Assembly (NCBI RefSeq): GCF_014649655.1
Contig: NZ_BMTL01000011.1
Span: 1 to 64,000, forward strand
Source: Streptomyces humidus
GTDB lineage: Bacteria > Actinomycetota > Actinomycetes > Streptomycetales > Streptomycetaceae
Length of the DNA: 64,000 nt
Direction: 5' to 3'
The first letter of the stretch is position 1, and each line of letters starts with the position of its first letter. The notes under the pieces were generated by a model that saw only the letters and a list, made by a program, of their open reading frames with translations, was not told the origin of the DNA and did not search any database. Positions 25,110 through 33,782 of the stretch are shown here, one piece after another. The position numbers and the translations under genes are program-made.

Positions 25110-25823
25110 TCAGGCGTGCTGTTCGCCGAGGTAGCCGGCGACGATCCGGGACTGGTCGGCCCGGAGTTCCCGGGCCGTGGCATGCGTGGTGATCTCGCCG
25201 TGGGACAGGACGTAGCCGCGGTCGGCGATGTCGAGGGCGAGCCCGACGTGCTGTTCGACGAGCAGCACCCCGCAGCCGGTGTCGTCGGCATAGCGCCTGA
25301 CGATGGGCAGCAACTCCTCGACGATGATGGGTGCCAGGCCGAGGCTGAGCTCGTCGAGCAGGAGCAGCTTGGGGCCGCGGGCCAGGGCTCGTCCCATGGC
25401 GAGCATCTGCTGCTCGCCGCCGGAGAGCAGTCCTGCCTTGCGGTCCTGGAGGCGGGACAGGGCGGGGAAGTAACGCTCGGCGGCCGTCTGGTCGAGGCGC
25501 TCGCCCCGGTGACTGAGGCGCAGGTGTTCCGCCACCGTGAGGCCGGAGAAGATGCCGCGTCCTTCCGGGACGTGGGCGATGCCGAGGCGGGCGCGCGTCG
25601 CTGACGGAATCCTGCCGAGGTCCGTTCCGTTGAAGGTGATCGTGCCTGCAAGAGGGCGCAGCAGGGCGGAGACGGCCTTGAGTGTGGTGGTCTTCCCCGC
25701 TCCGTTGGCCCCGAGGAGGGCGACGACTTCTCCCTCGCCCACTTCGAGGTCGATCCCGCGGATGACAGCGGCTCCGTCGTATCCGGCGGTGAGGCCGGCC
25801 ACCTCCAGGACTGGGGTACTCAT
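25110..25823 (-). CDS. Branched-chain amino acid-type ABC importer ATPase (LivF-like)
   Basis: A 237-residue ATPase. Walker A GANGAGKTT, the LivF-specific ARLGIAHVPEGRGIFSGLTV segment, signature LSGGEQQML, Walker B LLLLDELSLGLAP and LLVEQHVGLALDIADRGYVL are all present. Its ATG overlaps the livG stop (ATGA), so the four transporter genes form one operon. It drives uptake with the LivG-like partner. The ligand of such HAAT systems in Streptomyces may be an amino acid, amide, urea or aromatic acid. Confidence 0.92.
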   Translation of the reverse strand: MSTPVLEVAGLTAGYDGAAVIRGIDLEVGEGEVVALLGANGAGKTTTLKAVSALLRPLAGTITFNGTDLGRIPSATRARLGIAHVPEGRGIFSGLTVAEHLRLSHRGERLDQTAAERYFPALSRLQDRKAGLLSGGEQQMLAMGRALARGPKLLLLDELSLGLAPIIVEELLPIVRRYADDTGCGVLLVEQHVGLALDIADRGYVLSHGEITTHATARELRADQSRIVAGYLGEQHA

Positions 25824-26635
25824 GGTGTCTCCGGTGTGCTGGTGGGGGCCTTGGCGGAGCCATTGCCCGAAGTGCCGGACGCGGTGGCGGGCTGGGCGGC
25901 GGAAGCCCCGAGATAGGCGGCGATGACGGCTGGGTCGGTTCGGACCTGTGCCGGTGTCCCGGAGGCGATCACCTTGCCGAACTCCAGGACGACGATGTGG
26001 TCGCAGATCCCCATCACGAGGCTCATGTCGTGGTCGATGAGGAGCAGCGCGGTGCCGGCGTCAGCGACCGCGCGCAGTCTGTGTCCGAGTTCGGCGCTCT
26101 CCGTCGTGTCCAGGCCGGCCGCGGGTTCGTCGAGACAGATGACGCGGGGCCGGGCCGCCAACGCCCGCGCCACACCGACGAGTTTGCGTCTGCCCTGGGA
26201 CAGCTCGCTTGCCGAGGCGTCGGCCAGGTCCTCCAGCCCCAGGGCCGAGAGGGCCTCCGGGACAGCGGGGTTCGAGAGCGGGCGGCGGCCGAAGGTCTCG
26301 CCGAGCGCGGTCCACCACGTCGAAGGGTCCGCCGTGACCTGGAGGTTCTCCGTGACCGTGAGGTCTTCGAAGAGTTCGCTGCTCTGGAAGGTGCGGGCGA
26401 GCCCTCGGCGGGCCCGTACATGGGGCGGCCGTCCGGTCAGGTCCTTGCCGTCCAGTTCCACCCTTCCCCGGGCGGTGACGAGGCCGGTGACCGCGTCCAC
26501 GAACGTGGTCTTGCCGGCCCCGTTGGGGCCGATGAGCCCCACGAGTTGGCCCTCGCCGACCTGCAGGGAGACATCGCTGAGCGCGTGGACGCCGCCGTAG
26601 CTGACGCCCAACTGCTGGACAGAGAGCACGTTCAC
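25820..26635 (-). CDS. Branched-chain amino acid-type ABC importer ATPase (LivG-like)
   Basis: A 271-residue ATPase with Walker A GPNGAGKTT, the LivG-type RRGLARTFQSSELFEDLTV insertion, signature ELSQGRRKLVGVARAL, Walker B VICLDEPAAGLD and the switch His in LLIDHDMSLVM. A Ser/Thr/Gly-rich tail of about 30 residues is extra. GTG 26635 overlaps the permease stop by 4 bp (GTGA), and AAGGAGG precedes it. Confidence 0.92.
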   Translation of the reverse strand: MNVLSVQQLGVSYGGVHALSDVSLQVGEGQLVGLIGPNGAGKTTFVDAVTGLVTARGRVELDGKDLTGRPPHVRARRGLARTFQSSELFEDLTVTENLQVTADPSTWWTALGETFGRRPLSNPAVPEALSALGLEDLADASASELSQGRRKLVGVARALAARPRVICLDEPAAGLDTTESAELGHRLRAVADAGTALLLIDHDMSLVMGICDHIVVLEFGKVIASGTPAQVRTDPAVIAAYLGASAAQPATASGTSGNGSAKAPTSTPETP

Positions 26636-28677
26636 GATGCGACCTCCTTGGCGTCGGCAGCGGTACGGCCGAGGCGGATCTCCGGGGAGCCGACGGTGGA
26701 TGCGCTGTCGCTCGGTGGTCCCGTCGTGGCCGCCGCACGTTTCGCCCTCTTCGCCGTCCTCCGGCGGTGGGCGGCGCCCGCGATGCCGTCGGGGTTGGCG
26801 ATCAGCGTCACGATCAGGGAGACGCCGCCGAAGAGCAGGGCCCAGGTCCCCTTGATCCCGAACCACTTGTCCAGCGCGTGGGGCAGCAGCGCCTCGGTGG
26901 ACATCAGCCCCGCTGTCACGGCTCCGGACACCATCGTGATGCCGCCGATGTAGGCGAATCCGATCAGGCCGAGGGCGGCCAGAGCGGTGAAGCGGGCGGC
27001 GCTGATCGAGCCGAAGTTGTAGCCGTAGAGGGTGCCGGCGGCGCTGGCGATGAAGGAACTGATCGCGAACGCGGCGATCTTCACCGCCCGCACGTCGACA
27101 CCGGCCGCCGCAGCGGCGCGCTCGTTGGAGCGGACGGCGAGCATCCGCCGGCCGAGTCCGGTGCGCCTGAGATGGGCGACGTACAGTCCGAGCGCGACGG
27201 TGACGGCCAGGACTAGGAAGCCGAACATGGGGCTGGGTTCGTTGCCGTCCAGGCCGCGGAAGTCCGCCTTCGGTCCGAGGTCGGTCCCGAACAGGCGCGG
27301 CGGGGGTACGGACACTCCGGCCGTTCCGCCGAACCAGGTGTTGTTGAACAGCGCCTGTTCCATGGCCAGGGCCGCGGCCAGGGTGACGACGGCCAGGCTC
27401 ACACCCCGCACCCGCAAGGCGGAGACGCCCGCGGCCACTCCGAGCAGTGTGGCCAGCACCATCGCGCCGAGGGCGGAGAACGGGAACGGGATCCCCCACC
27501 CGACCGAGAGGTGGGAGAGGACGAAGCCCGCGGTTCCGGAGATCGCGAGCTGCATCACGGAGATCTGTCCGACGTAGCCCGTGATGACGACGTACGACAG
27601 GACGATGACCATGCCGATCATCGAGTTCGTGAGTGCCTGGCGGAAGTCGAACGGGAGCACGATCAGTGCGGCGACGGCGACCGCGGCGGATATCAGGGCG
27701 GGACGCAGCAGCCGCTCGGGCAGGGGCACCTCGGGCAGCCGCTGTTCGACGCTTTCACCGCGGCGCGGCAGACCGGCGCCGCGCACGTACAGGGCGACGA
27801 CCATCAGGGCGAAGACGAGGAGCTGCTGGAGGCCGGGCATCGCGTTGCCGTTGTCGGTCGGGAACCAGCTCTGTGTGGACAGGTAGTACACGATCGACTG
27901 GAGCACTCCGATGAGGATGCCTGCGGTGCAGGCGATCCACAGCGAGGTGAACCCGGCGAAGAGGGCGGCGGCCAGGGCCGGGACCACCTGCAGGGGGAGC
28001 GTCATGGAGTCGACCTGGACGATGGGCGCGGCCAGGACACCGAGCAGCCCGGCGACCAGGGCGGCCAGGAGTGTGTTGGCCATCGAGACGCTGTTGGGTG
28101 ACAGGCCTGCCAGCAGAGCGGCCTGTTCGTTCTCCGCGGCCGCGCGGGTGGCCAGGCCGAAGCGGCTCCACCGGTACAAGGACCCGAGGACCAGGGCGAT
28201 CACGACGACCAGTCCGGCCAGGACGAAGCGGTCGGAGGGTGTGGTGATGCCCAGCATGGTGACGGTGCCGGCCGGAAGGATGCTCGGTGCCTGCTGCGGC
28301 TGAACCCCGAAGACCAGGAGCACGGTGGCCTGCAGGGTGAGCAGGATACCGAGGGAGGCCGCGAGTTTGGCCAGGGGCGAGACGGTTCGCAGCGGCTTGA
28401 AGACCGCCACCTCCGTGAGCACTCCGACGGCGACCGCGACCGTGAGGGCCCCGGCGAGAGCGGGCCCGACGGGCAGCGTGAACCCGAAGAAACCGGTGGT
28501 CAGGGCCCAGAAGGCATAGGCCGAGACCATGGCGACGGCGCCGGTGGACAGGTTGATGATGCCCGAGCCCCGGTAGGTGACCACGACGCCGAGCGCGATG
28601 CCGGCGATCAGTGCCCCCTGGCCGAGGCCGAGCACGGCGAAGAGCAGGATCTGTTCCAATTTCATGACTCCTGTCAT
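26632..28677 (-). CDS. LivH-LivM fused permease of the unit 1 importer
   Basis: A 681-residue protein that joins both permease subunits in one chain. The first half (about residues 1-300) is LivH-like (GLGQGALIAGIALGVVVTYRGSGIINLSTGAVAM; AAENEQAALLAGLS). The second half (about 330-625) is LivM-like (YVVITGYVGQISVMQLAISG; AVRSNERAAAAAGVDVRAVK). A charged tail of about 50 residues follows. Fused HAAT permeases occur in actinobacteria. There are two possible starts, ATG 28677 and ATG 28665; an AGGAG sits between them, so the start is uncertain. Confidence 0.9.
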   Translation of the reverse strand: MTGVMKLEQILLFAVLGLGQGALIAGIALGVVVTYRGSGIINLSTGAVAMVSAYAFWALTTGFFGFTLPVGPALAGALTVAVAVGVLTEVAVFKPLRTVSPLAKLAASLGILLTLQATVLLVFGVQPQQAPSILPAGTVTMLGITTPSDRFVLAGLVVVIALVLGSLYRWSRFGLATRAAAENEQAALLAGLSPNSVSMANTLLAALVAGLLGVLAAPIVQVDSMTLPLQVVPALAAALFAGFTSLWIACTAGILIGVLQSIVYYLSTQSWFPTDNGNAMPGLQQLLVFALMVVALYVRGAGLPRRGESVEQRLPEVPLPERLLRPALISAAVAVAALIVLPFDFRQALTNSMIGMVIVLSYVVITGYVGQISVMQLAISGTAGFVLSHLSVGWGIPFPFSALGAMVLATLLGVAAGVSALRVRGVSLAVVTLAAALAMEQALFNNTWFGGTAGVSVPPPRLFGTDLGPKADFRGLDGNEPSPMFGFLVLAVTVALGLYVAHLRRTGLGRRMLAVRSNERAAAAAGVDVRAVKIAAFAISSFIASAAGTLYGYNFGSISAARFTALAALGLIGFAYIGGITMVSGAVTAGLMSTEALLPHALDKWFGIKGTWALLFGGVSLIVTLIANPDGIAGAAHRRRTAKRAKRAAATTGPPSDSASTVGSPEIRLGRTAADAKEVAS

Positions 28678-28705
28678 GAGTCCGCGAATCCGCGAATCCG
28701 CGCTG

Positions 28706-28740
28706 CTGAGGCTGCGTCCCGCGAGGGCGTGCAGCCTCAG
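28706..28740 (-). promoter_or_regulatory. Hairpin between the binding-protein and permease genes
   Basis: CTGAGGCTGC (28706-28715) pairs with GCAGCCTCAG (28731-28740). It lies between the substrate-binding protein stop and the permease start. Such hairpins often let the binding protein be made in excess by stopping transcription or protecting the upstream mRNA. Confidence 0.6.
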
Positions 28741-28762
28741 CGGCGGCGGGGGCGGGCGGGTC

Positions 28763-30076
28763 TCACTGGGGCGGGCGGATCCAGTCGGTCAGGGGCTTGA
28801 ACTGGCCCTTGCCCTCGTACTGGTAGAACCTCGCCTGGTCGTTGCAGACAGCGGCGGCGTCCGGGTACTTGCCGCACTTGACCTCTGCGGCGCCCATGAT
28901 GACCGGCCCGGGGAACTTCTTGAGCTGCTCGGTCACCGACGCGGGAGTGATCTTGTCCGGGCCGATGGCGTTGAGCACCTTCGCGTACGTCAGGACAGTG
29001 CTCCAGCCCAGCGGCGCGAAGACCTTGGACTGGTCGTCCTTGCCCAGCCCCGCCTGAGCCGAGGCCTTCAGGAACGCCTGGGAGTCGGCGGCCGAGGAGT
29101 CCATCGGCAGCGTCTGGGCGACGCCGTACGTCCAGGTGGGCAGGTCCCCTCCGAGACCCTGGGCGACATCGGGGGACATGCACAGCGGCGTGGAGACCAC
29201 CGGCTTGGTGACACTGAGCTGCTTCAGTGCCTTGGCGATCCCGACGCATCCGCCACCGATGGAGATGGGCACCACGACATCCGCGGTGTTAGCCCCGGCC
29301 GCGGTGACCGGGCCGATCAGGTCGGTGGACTGCGCGTCGAATCCGACGGACTTCACCTTCAGGCCGGCGGCTTCCAGGCCCTTCACAGCAGCCCCGGAGG
29401 CGATCTTGTCGCCGGGCGTGTTCGTGTGGATCACCGCCGCGGTCTTCGCCTTCAGCACGTCACGGGCATACGTGCCCCAGGTGCCGAAGATGTGCGGCAG
29501 GTCACCGAACGTGCTGAAGGTGTTCTTCGCGGTGGGCATGGTCGGGCCGGTCGCCACTCCGACCAGCACGGGCTTCTTCCCCGCGATCACGGAGTTGAAG
29601 GAGGCGTCTCCGAGGTAGAGGTTGCCCGCGCCGATGGCAGAGACTTCCTTGTCGCCGAGCAGTTGCTGGCCGCATTTCTGCCCCTCCTCCTCGGCGGACA
29701 CGACCGTGCAGACGTTCAGTTTCAGCGGGTGCCCGCCGATACCGCCCAACGTGTCGTTGACGTACTTCACGGCGGCGCGGGCGCCCAGGGTGGCTTCGGG
29801 GTTGCCGCCGGGGCCGCCCTCGACGTTCACCCAGCCCAGGGTGACCGGTTCGAGGCCGGCGTCGGCCTTGCCCGCCTTTCCGCCGACGTAGGCGAGGTAG
29901 TCGGTCACGATGTCACTCGCCTGGCGGGACTCCGCCTTTGCGGAGGAGCCACCCCCGGAGGTGCCGGTCGATGCGGGGGCGTTGGTGCCAGATCCGCCGC
30001 ATGCGGCGACACCCAGCAGGGGCGCCATGGCGGCGGAGACGAGGCCGAGTCTCAGAGGACGTGAGGTTACGGGCAT
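28763..30076 (-). CDS. Substrate-binding lipoprotein of the unit 1 importer
   Basis: A 437-residue periplasmic-binding-protein-like lipoprotein. The signal peptide ends in LLGVAAC with lipid-attached Cys26, then a Ser/Gly/Thr linker. The body is of the Leu/Ile/Val-binding (peripla_BP_6) type: VTLGWVNVEGGPGGNPEATLGARAAVKYVNDTLGGIGGH and later AVIHTNTPGDKIASGAAVKGLEAAGLKV. AGGAGG 7 nt before ATG 30076 sets the start. It is the first gene of the importer operon and divergent from the TetR gene. Confidence 0.92.
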   Translation of the reverse strand: MPVTSRPLRLGLVSAAMAPLLGVAACGGSGTNAPASTGTSGGGSSAKAESRQASDIVTDYLAYVGGKAGKADAGLEPVTLGWVNVEGGPGGNPEATLGARAAVKYVNDTLGGIGGHPLKLNVCTVVSAEEEGQKCGQQLLGDKEVSAIGAGNLYLGDASFNSVIAGKKPVLVGVATGPTMPTAKNTFSTFGDLPHIFGTWGTYARDVLKAKTAAVIHTNTPGDKIASGAAVKGLEAAGLKVKSVGFDAQSTDLIGPVTAAGANTADVVVPISIGGGCVGIAKALKQLSVTKPVVSTPLCMSPDVAQGLGGDLPTWTYGVAQTLPMDSSAADSQAFLKASAQAGLGKDDQSKVFAPLGWSTVLTYAKVLNAIGPDKITPASVTEQLKKFPGPVIMGAAEVKCGKYPDAAAVCNDQARFYQYEGKGQFKPLTDWIRPPQ

Positions 30077-30241
30077 GCGGGATCCTCCTGGATCGGAAAA
30101 CGGCAGGGCGGCGGTGCCTGGCACGGCATGCGGGGAGAGCACGGAAGGCAGAGGAAGGCAGGCGGGCGCACTGGGGTGACCGGTGTCTCGGACCAGCCCG
30201 AGGAACTTCGAAAGGCCAGGTGATTGGCGGCTTCCGAGTTT

Positions 30242-30256
30242 CGTAACTTTCTTACG
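30242..30256. promoter_or_regulatory. Candidate operator in the importer/TetR divergent region
   Basis: CGTAA-N5-TTACG is an inverted repeat in the 265-bp gap between the divergent importer and regulator genes, where a TetR-family repressor would be expected to bind. Evidence is the symmetry and position only. Confidence 0.35.
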
Positions 30257-30341
30257 GATCGGGAATCTAGGTGTACGCTGGCGCCCTGTCAACGCCCCGG
30301 TTCACACCGAATCAACGATCATGTAATGGGAGGGGAAGGAC

Positions 30342-31091
30342 ATGACGGCGGACGCCGTGAGACGCAGGCTCCCTCGGCGCTCACCCGAAGAGACCCGGGC
30401 CCTCATGCTGGAAGCGGCCACCAAGCTCGTCTGCGCCGGCACCTCCGACACGAGTGAGGCGGCCGTCTCCGCGGCCCTTGCTCATATCCGCGTCAAGCGG
30501 GTCACCGAGGAAGCCACCCGCATCATGCGGGAGCGACTGGGCGACGACACAGCACCGGCGATCACGACCGGATCCATCTACCAGATCTGGCCCGCGCAGG
30601 CCGACTTCCAGGCGGATCTCCTCTTCCATCTCACCGGCCGACAGGCTGAACTGGTCCCGGGGCTGCCGGAGAGCGTCCGTCGTTTCAAGGAGGCGGTCGA
30701 CAGTGGCACGACCTGGCAGGAGGCTCTCAACGACGTCCTGACGGACAACCACGAGAACCATCGAGTGGACCCGATCTACCGCGTGCTGCTCGGCTTCTAC
30801 GCCAGCGCCGCCAACCCCCGCGTCCGCGACGCCCTGGGGCACTACGGCGAGTCGTTCACCGAGGTCGCCTGCGAGGCGTATCAGACGCTGCTGGACGTCT
30901 ACGGGCTGCGCATGCGCGCGCCTTACAAGGTCGAACACCTTGCCACCACCATCGCCGCCCTGCTCGACGGTTTCCACATGCGCTGGATCGCCGGACACCC
31001 CAACCTGGAGGACCCGGAAGGAGAGGACCGCTGGTCCCTCGCCACCCGCGCCGCCGTGATGGTGTTCGACCAATTCACCGAACCGGCGTAG
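30342..31091 (+). CDS. TetR-like transcriptional regulator
   Basis: A 249-residue protein. The N-terminal half is TetR-like, with an ETRALMLEAATKLV first helix and TGSIYQIWPAQADFQADLLFHL in place of the usual recognition helix and YYHF. An extra stretch between these (AALAHIRVKRVTEEATRIMRERLG) enlarges the DNA-binding region compared with classic TetR. The C-terminal all-helical ligand domain follows. GGGAGGGGA precedes ATG 30342. Divergent position suggests it controls the importer operon. Confidence 0.75.
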   Translation: MTADAVRRRLPRRSPEETRALMLEAATKLVCAGTSDTSEAAVSAALAHIRVKRVTEEATRIMRERLGDDTAPAITTGSIYQIWPAQADFQADLLFHLTGRQAELVPGLPESVRRFKEAVDSGTTWQEALNDVLTDNHENHRVDPIYRVLLGFYASAANPRVRDALGHYGESFTEVACEAYQTLLDVYGLRMRAPYKVEHLATTIAALLDGFHMRWIAGHPNLEDPEGEDRWSLATRAAVMVFDQFTEPA

Positions 31092-32311
31092 ATGGGTTCG
31101 CACGTCCATGCGTCGATGAGTGCGCCGAAGGCCGCCAGATCGCGGACGGAGCGCGTCACCAAGCTCAAAGCAAGATCTCCGCAGCCCCCGGAACTCAACA
31201 CCGTTGCGTTCCGCCAGGCCGTGATCCTGGTCGTCCTCGGTTGATCCGATCGGCACGCTGCGACCCAGGTCCATGCGCAGTCCGTGGACAGGATCGCCTC
31301 TTGATGTCAGGGATGATGCTCCACCCCGATACCTGGGAAGGAGCATCATCGTGTCGGTAAGGGACTCCGCTCTGCGAGGGTTCTATCCCCTTGGCTGAAC
31401 TGGGCGGACGCGGCTGCTGCTGTGGTATGCGTCCAACTCATTGGCTCCCAGGGGCCATTGAGGGGCCACAAGGACAGGAACAGGCCGACGAGCGCTGCAC
31501 AGGGCTGACACGGATCAGCACGTCTGACCTGCAAGAACGGCGTGAATCGGCAATGATCGGCAAGGGCCGCCAAGATCCTCAAAGGACTCATAATCCGTCG
31601 GCCGTGGGTTCGAGTCCCACCCGCCCCACCATGCACCCCTGTGACCTGCGGAAACGTCTCATCTGAGGTGCGGATTCAGGGCTTTGGGCCAACGGATTGA
31701 ATCCGCTGCTCGTGAGTTCGAGGGCGTTGTGATCGGCGTTGGTTGGAACCACTCTGACCTGCATAGACGTATCAGCCCGCTGTCGGCGCAAGCCGCCGCG
31801 GGTGGACTCTGCGAGCGGGTGCACGCCGAAGTTGGGACGCTGATGGGACGCAGGTCAGCGGAAGTGGCTGCCTGGGGACCTGCGCCTACGCTGCTCTGGC
31901 CGTGGGCGGAGAGGTCGGGGCCGTGTGTGACGGTCAGCCACCGGGGTGCTGTGCAACGTCTGGAATCGCTGGTCTGCTGCCGCGGCCGGAGCTGAGCGCC
32001 GGGGGAACGGCCCTTCCCGAAGACGGCCTGAGCGTATCGCCGCAACTGCTCACCTCGCCGAGACCCGCCGATCGCTCGGCGCAGCAACTTGCGGGCTGGC
32101 CGCTGAACAAGCTTGACTCTCGCACTCCTGCTGTCACGGTCTCCCGGGGCCGCGCGCCCGAGATCCATCACCGCCTGAACGACGTCAAACGAACCTTCGT
32201 TCCGGGCAGCCCCTTGGACGGTAGCGGCAACCCCGTGATCATCTTCACGCTGCGCAGAGGCGGCCCGGAGCGCGCGGCCGTCCCGTTGTCGCCGGACCGG
32301 AGCCACGGCTG
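31092..32311. other. Gene-free junction between units 1 and 2
   Basis: Holds an 11-bp inverted repeat with a 17-nt loop (31312-31322 with 31340-31350), the right-end arm block of unit 1 (conserved from about 31471), the core at 31584, and the left-end block of unit 2. From about 31780 to 32311 I see no gene or named repeat beyond TTGGGACGC-type motifs near 31834-31853. Confidence 0.6.
31584..31630. repeat. Attachment site B (unit 1/unit 2 junction)
   Basis: Identical to the 47-bp core in the tRNA gene. Arm repeats: TGACCTGCAAGAACG at 31525 (59 bp before the core), TGACCTGCGGAAACGT at 31642-31657 (12 bp after it) and TGACCTGCATAGACGT at 31755-31770. The tRNA 5' half is absent, so it is not a functional tRNA gene. 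Confidence 0.88.
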
Positions 32312-33307
32312 TCATCCGGGTGTCGGATGGACGAGGCGGCCGTGGAAGATGAGTGAGGCGGCCTGTTTCAGGCGGCGGACGCGGATGCTGACCTCGTAGG
32401 CGTCGATGCCGTCGATGGCGGCGACGCGGGTGGTGAGGTAGCGGTAGAAGTCCTCGGCGTCGCGGCAGATGACGCTGACCATCAGGTTGTGCTGGCCGCT
32501 GATCGCGCCGGCGAAGGCGACTTCGGGGTGCCGGGCGAGTTCTTCCCCGGCCTGTTTGAGCCGGGCGGGGGCGACGCGCAGCCAGAGCGTGGCGTTGAGG
32601 GTGTGGCCGAGGCGCTCGGGCAGCAGATCCACGTCGTAGAAGAGCGTGCCCGAGGTCTCCAGAGCCTCCAGGCGGCGGGCGACGCGGGCGTGGGACCAGC
32701 CAGTGAGCTCGGCGAGGCGGGTGTGGGTGGTGCGGCCGTCCTCGGCGAGGGCGGCCAACAGCGGGCTGTCCTCGTCCGTAGGGGGTCGGCGGGGGCCGGC
32801 GGGGACGGGGGGCCCGTCGCCGGTGAGCTGTCGTACCTGGTCGGGGGAGAGGCCGGCGCCGTAGCCGGTCCATTCGCTGGTCCCGGTCTCGCCGAAGGTG
32901 TGCAGGACCAGGTCGATGCCGACATCGAGGACGGAGGCCGAGCGGGGCAGCCGGCGCAGCAGGACGTCGTCGCGTTCGGTCTCCACGGGGGAGCGGATCA
33001 CGCAGATGATCTCCGAGCCGCCGGAGGCCAGGTTGGCGTAGGCGATGTCCGGACGCTTGGCCAGGGAGTCCGCCAGGGGACCGACCCGGTCGGGGCGGGA
33101 ACGGATGCGGGCCACCCACTGGGCCTGCCCGTGCACTGCCGGGTCGACCAGACCGACCACCCGCATCACCCCGCTGCGGCGCAGCGCGTGGCAACGCCGG
33201 GCAGCCGTCTGTTCCGACACCCCGGTCACCTCGCCGATGCGCCGGAAGGGGGCGCGGGGCGCGCACTGCAGCGCGTGGAGGATTTTCCTGTCCACAGCGT
33301 CGATCAT
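32312..33307 (-). CDS. Lrp/AsnC-family regulator with two AsnC modules
   Basis: A 331-residue protein with a duplicated Lrp architecture. Two helix-turn-helix segments are visible, IDAVDRKILHALQCAPRAPFRRIGEVTGVSEQTAARR at the N-terminus and TDEDSPLLAALAEDGRTTHTRLAELTGWSHARVARRLEAL near residue 175, each followed by a ligand/oligomer (RAM-like) region. Double-length AsnC regulators are common in Streptomyces and often control nearby transport or amino acid genes. I start at ATG 33307 (MIDAVDRK); there is no clear ribosome-binding site, and an in-frame GTG lies at 33355. Confidence 0.85.
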   Translation of the reverse strand: MIDAVDRKILHALQCAPRAPFRRIGEVTGVSEQTAARRCHALRRSGVMRVVGLVDPAVHGQAQWVARIRSRPDRVGPLADSLAKRPDIAYANLASGGSEIICVIRSPVETERDDVLLRRLPRSASVLDVGIDLVLHTFGETGTSEWTGYGAGLSPDQVRQLTGDGPPVPAGPRRPPTDEDSPLLAALAEDGRTTHTRLAELTGWSHARVARRLEALETSGTLFYDVDLLPERLGHTLNATLWLRVAPARLKQAGEELARHPEVAFAGAISGQHNLMVSVICRDAEDFYRYLTTRVAAIDGIDAYEVSIRVRRLKQAASLIFHGRLVHPTPG

Positions 33308-33782
33308 GGGGGGAGTCTTACACGTATCCCTCGTAGCGTAGAGGTTTTTGTTCACTTCGGGCTGCTGGGTTCATGGTCGAAGACTCCGAGGCGGATGCTG
33401 GTCATGTCCTGAAGAAAGGACGTGACTCCCATGAGCACGCGGCCGGCGTCGACAGCGGTCTGCATCGGCACGTTCGTCGTGCTGATGCACCTCACCACGG
33501 CGGGCATCGCCCCAGCCCACCAGGCGGCGCTCCCGCGCACCGGTCTCTCCCGCCCCCATCGGGTGGTCGGCGTGGTGCCCCCGGTCCCCGCGGCGGTGCT
33601 CCGGGCAGTCTGCGGGTCGGCCGCCCGGTGGGGTGTCGCTGCCGCTCCCTGACCGGCCCGGAGCGTCTTCCTCGCATCCCCCGCGGGCGCTTCGGGCTCT
33701 CGGGCCCCGCGTGCGCGGACGAGTCGGCCCACACCATCGCTCACGCGCCGAAACCAACATCCCCAGAGAGGCATCCGCCCCC
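33308..33782. other. Region between the Lrp gene and the LigM-like pseudogene
   Basis: A short frame at 33431-33652 (MSTRPASTAVCIGTFVVLMHLTTAG...) has one hydrophobic segment and could be a small or broken protein. It has no recognisable family and only a weak ribosome-binding site. Nothing else supported. Confidence 0.4.

Larger units (their letters stand above)
23094..31583. mobile_element. Integrated unit 1 (8.5 kb, core-flanked, no integrase)
   Basis: This segment lies between identical 47-bp copies of the tRNA 3' end. Its right end has the P-type arm repeat 59 bp before the next core. Cargo: lipase-like hydrolase, Liv-type importer (SBP, fused permease, two ATPases) and a TetR regulator. 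No recombinase, relaxase, FtsK-like or replication gene was found, so it is either a decayed integrative element or one moved by a recombinase encoded elsewhere. Confidence 0.75.

Noticed and set aside
25820..27499. Minus-strand frame extending the LivG-like gene upstream by about 290 codons
   Set aside because: The extension is a shadow of the fused permease gene. The LivG start is GTG 26635 with AAGGAGG.
23094..31630. CRISPR array suggested by spaced repeats of 16 bp
   Set aside because: Spacing is irregular, copies cluster only at the unit ends, and there are no cas genes. The pattern fits recombinase arm sites.
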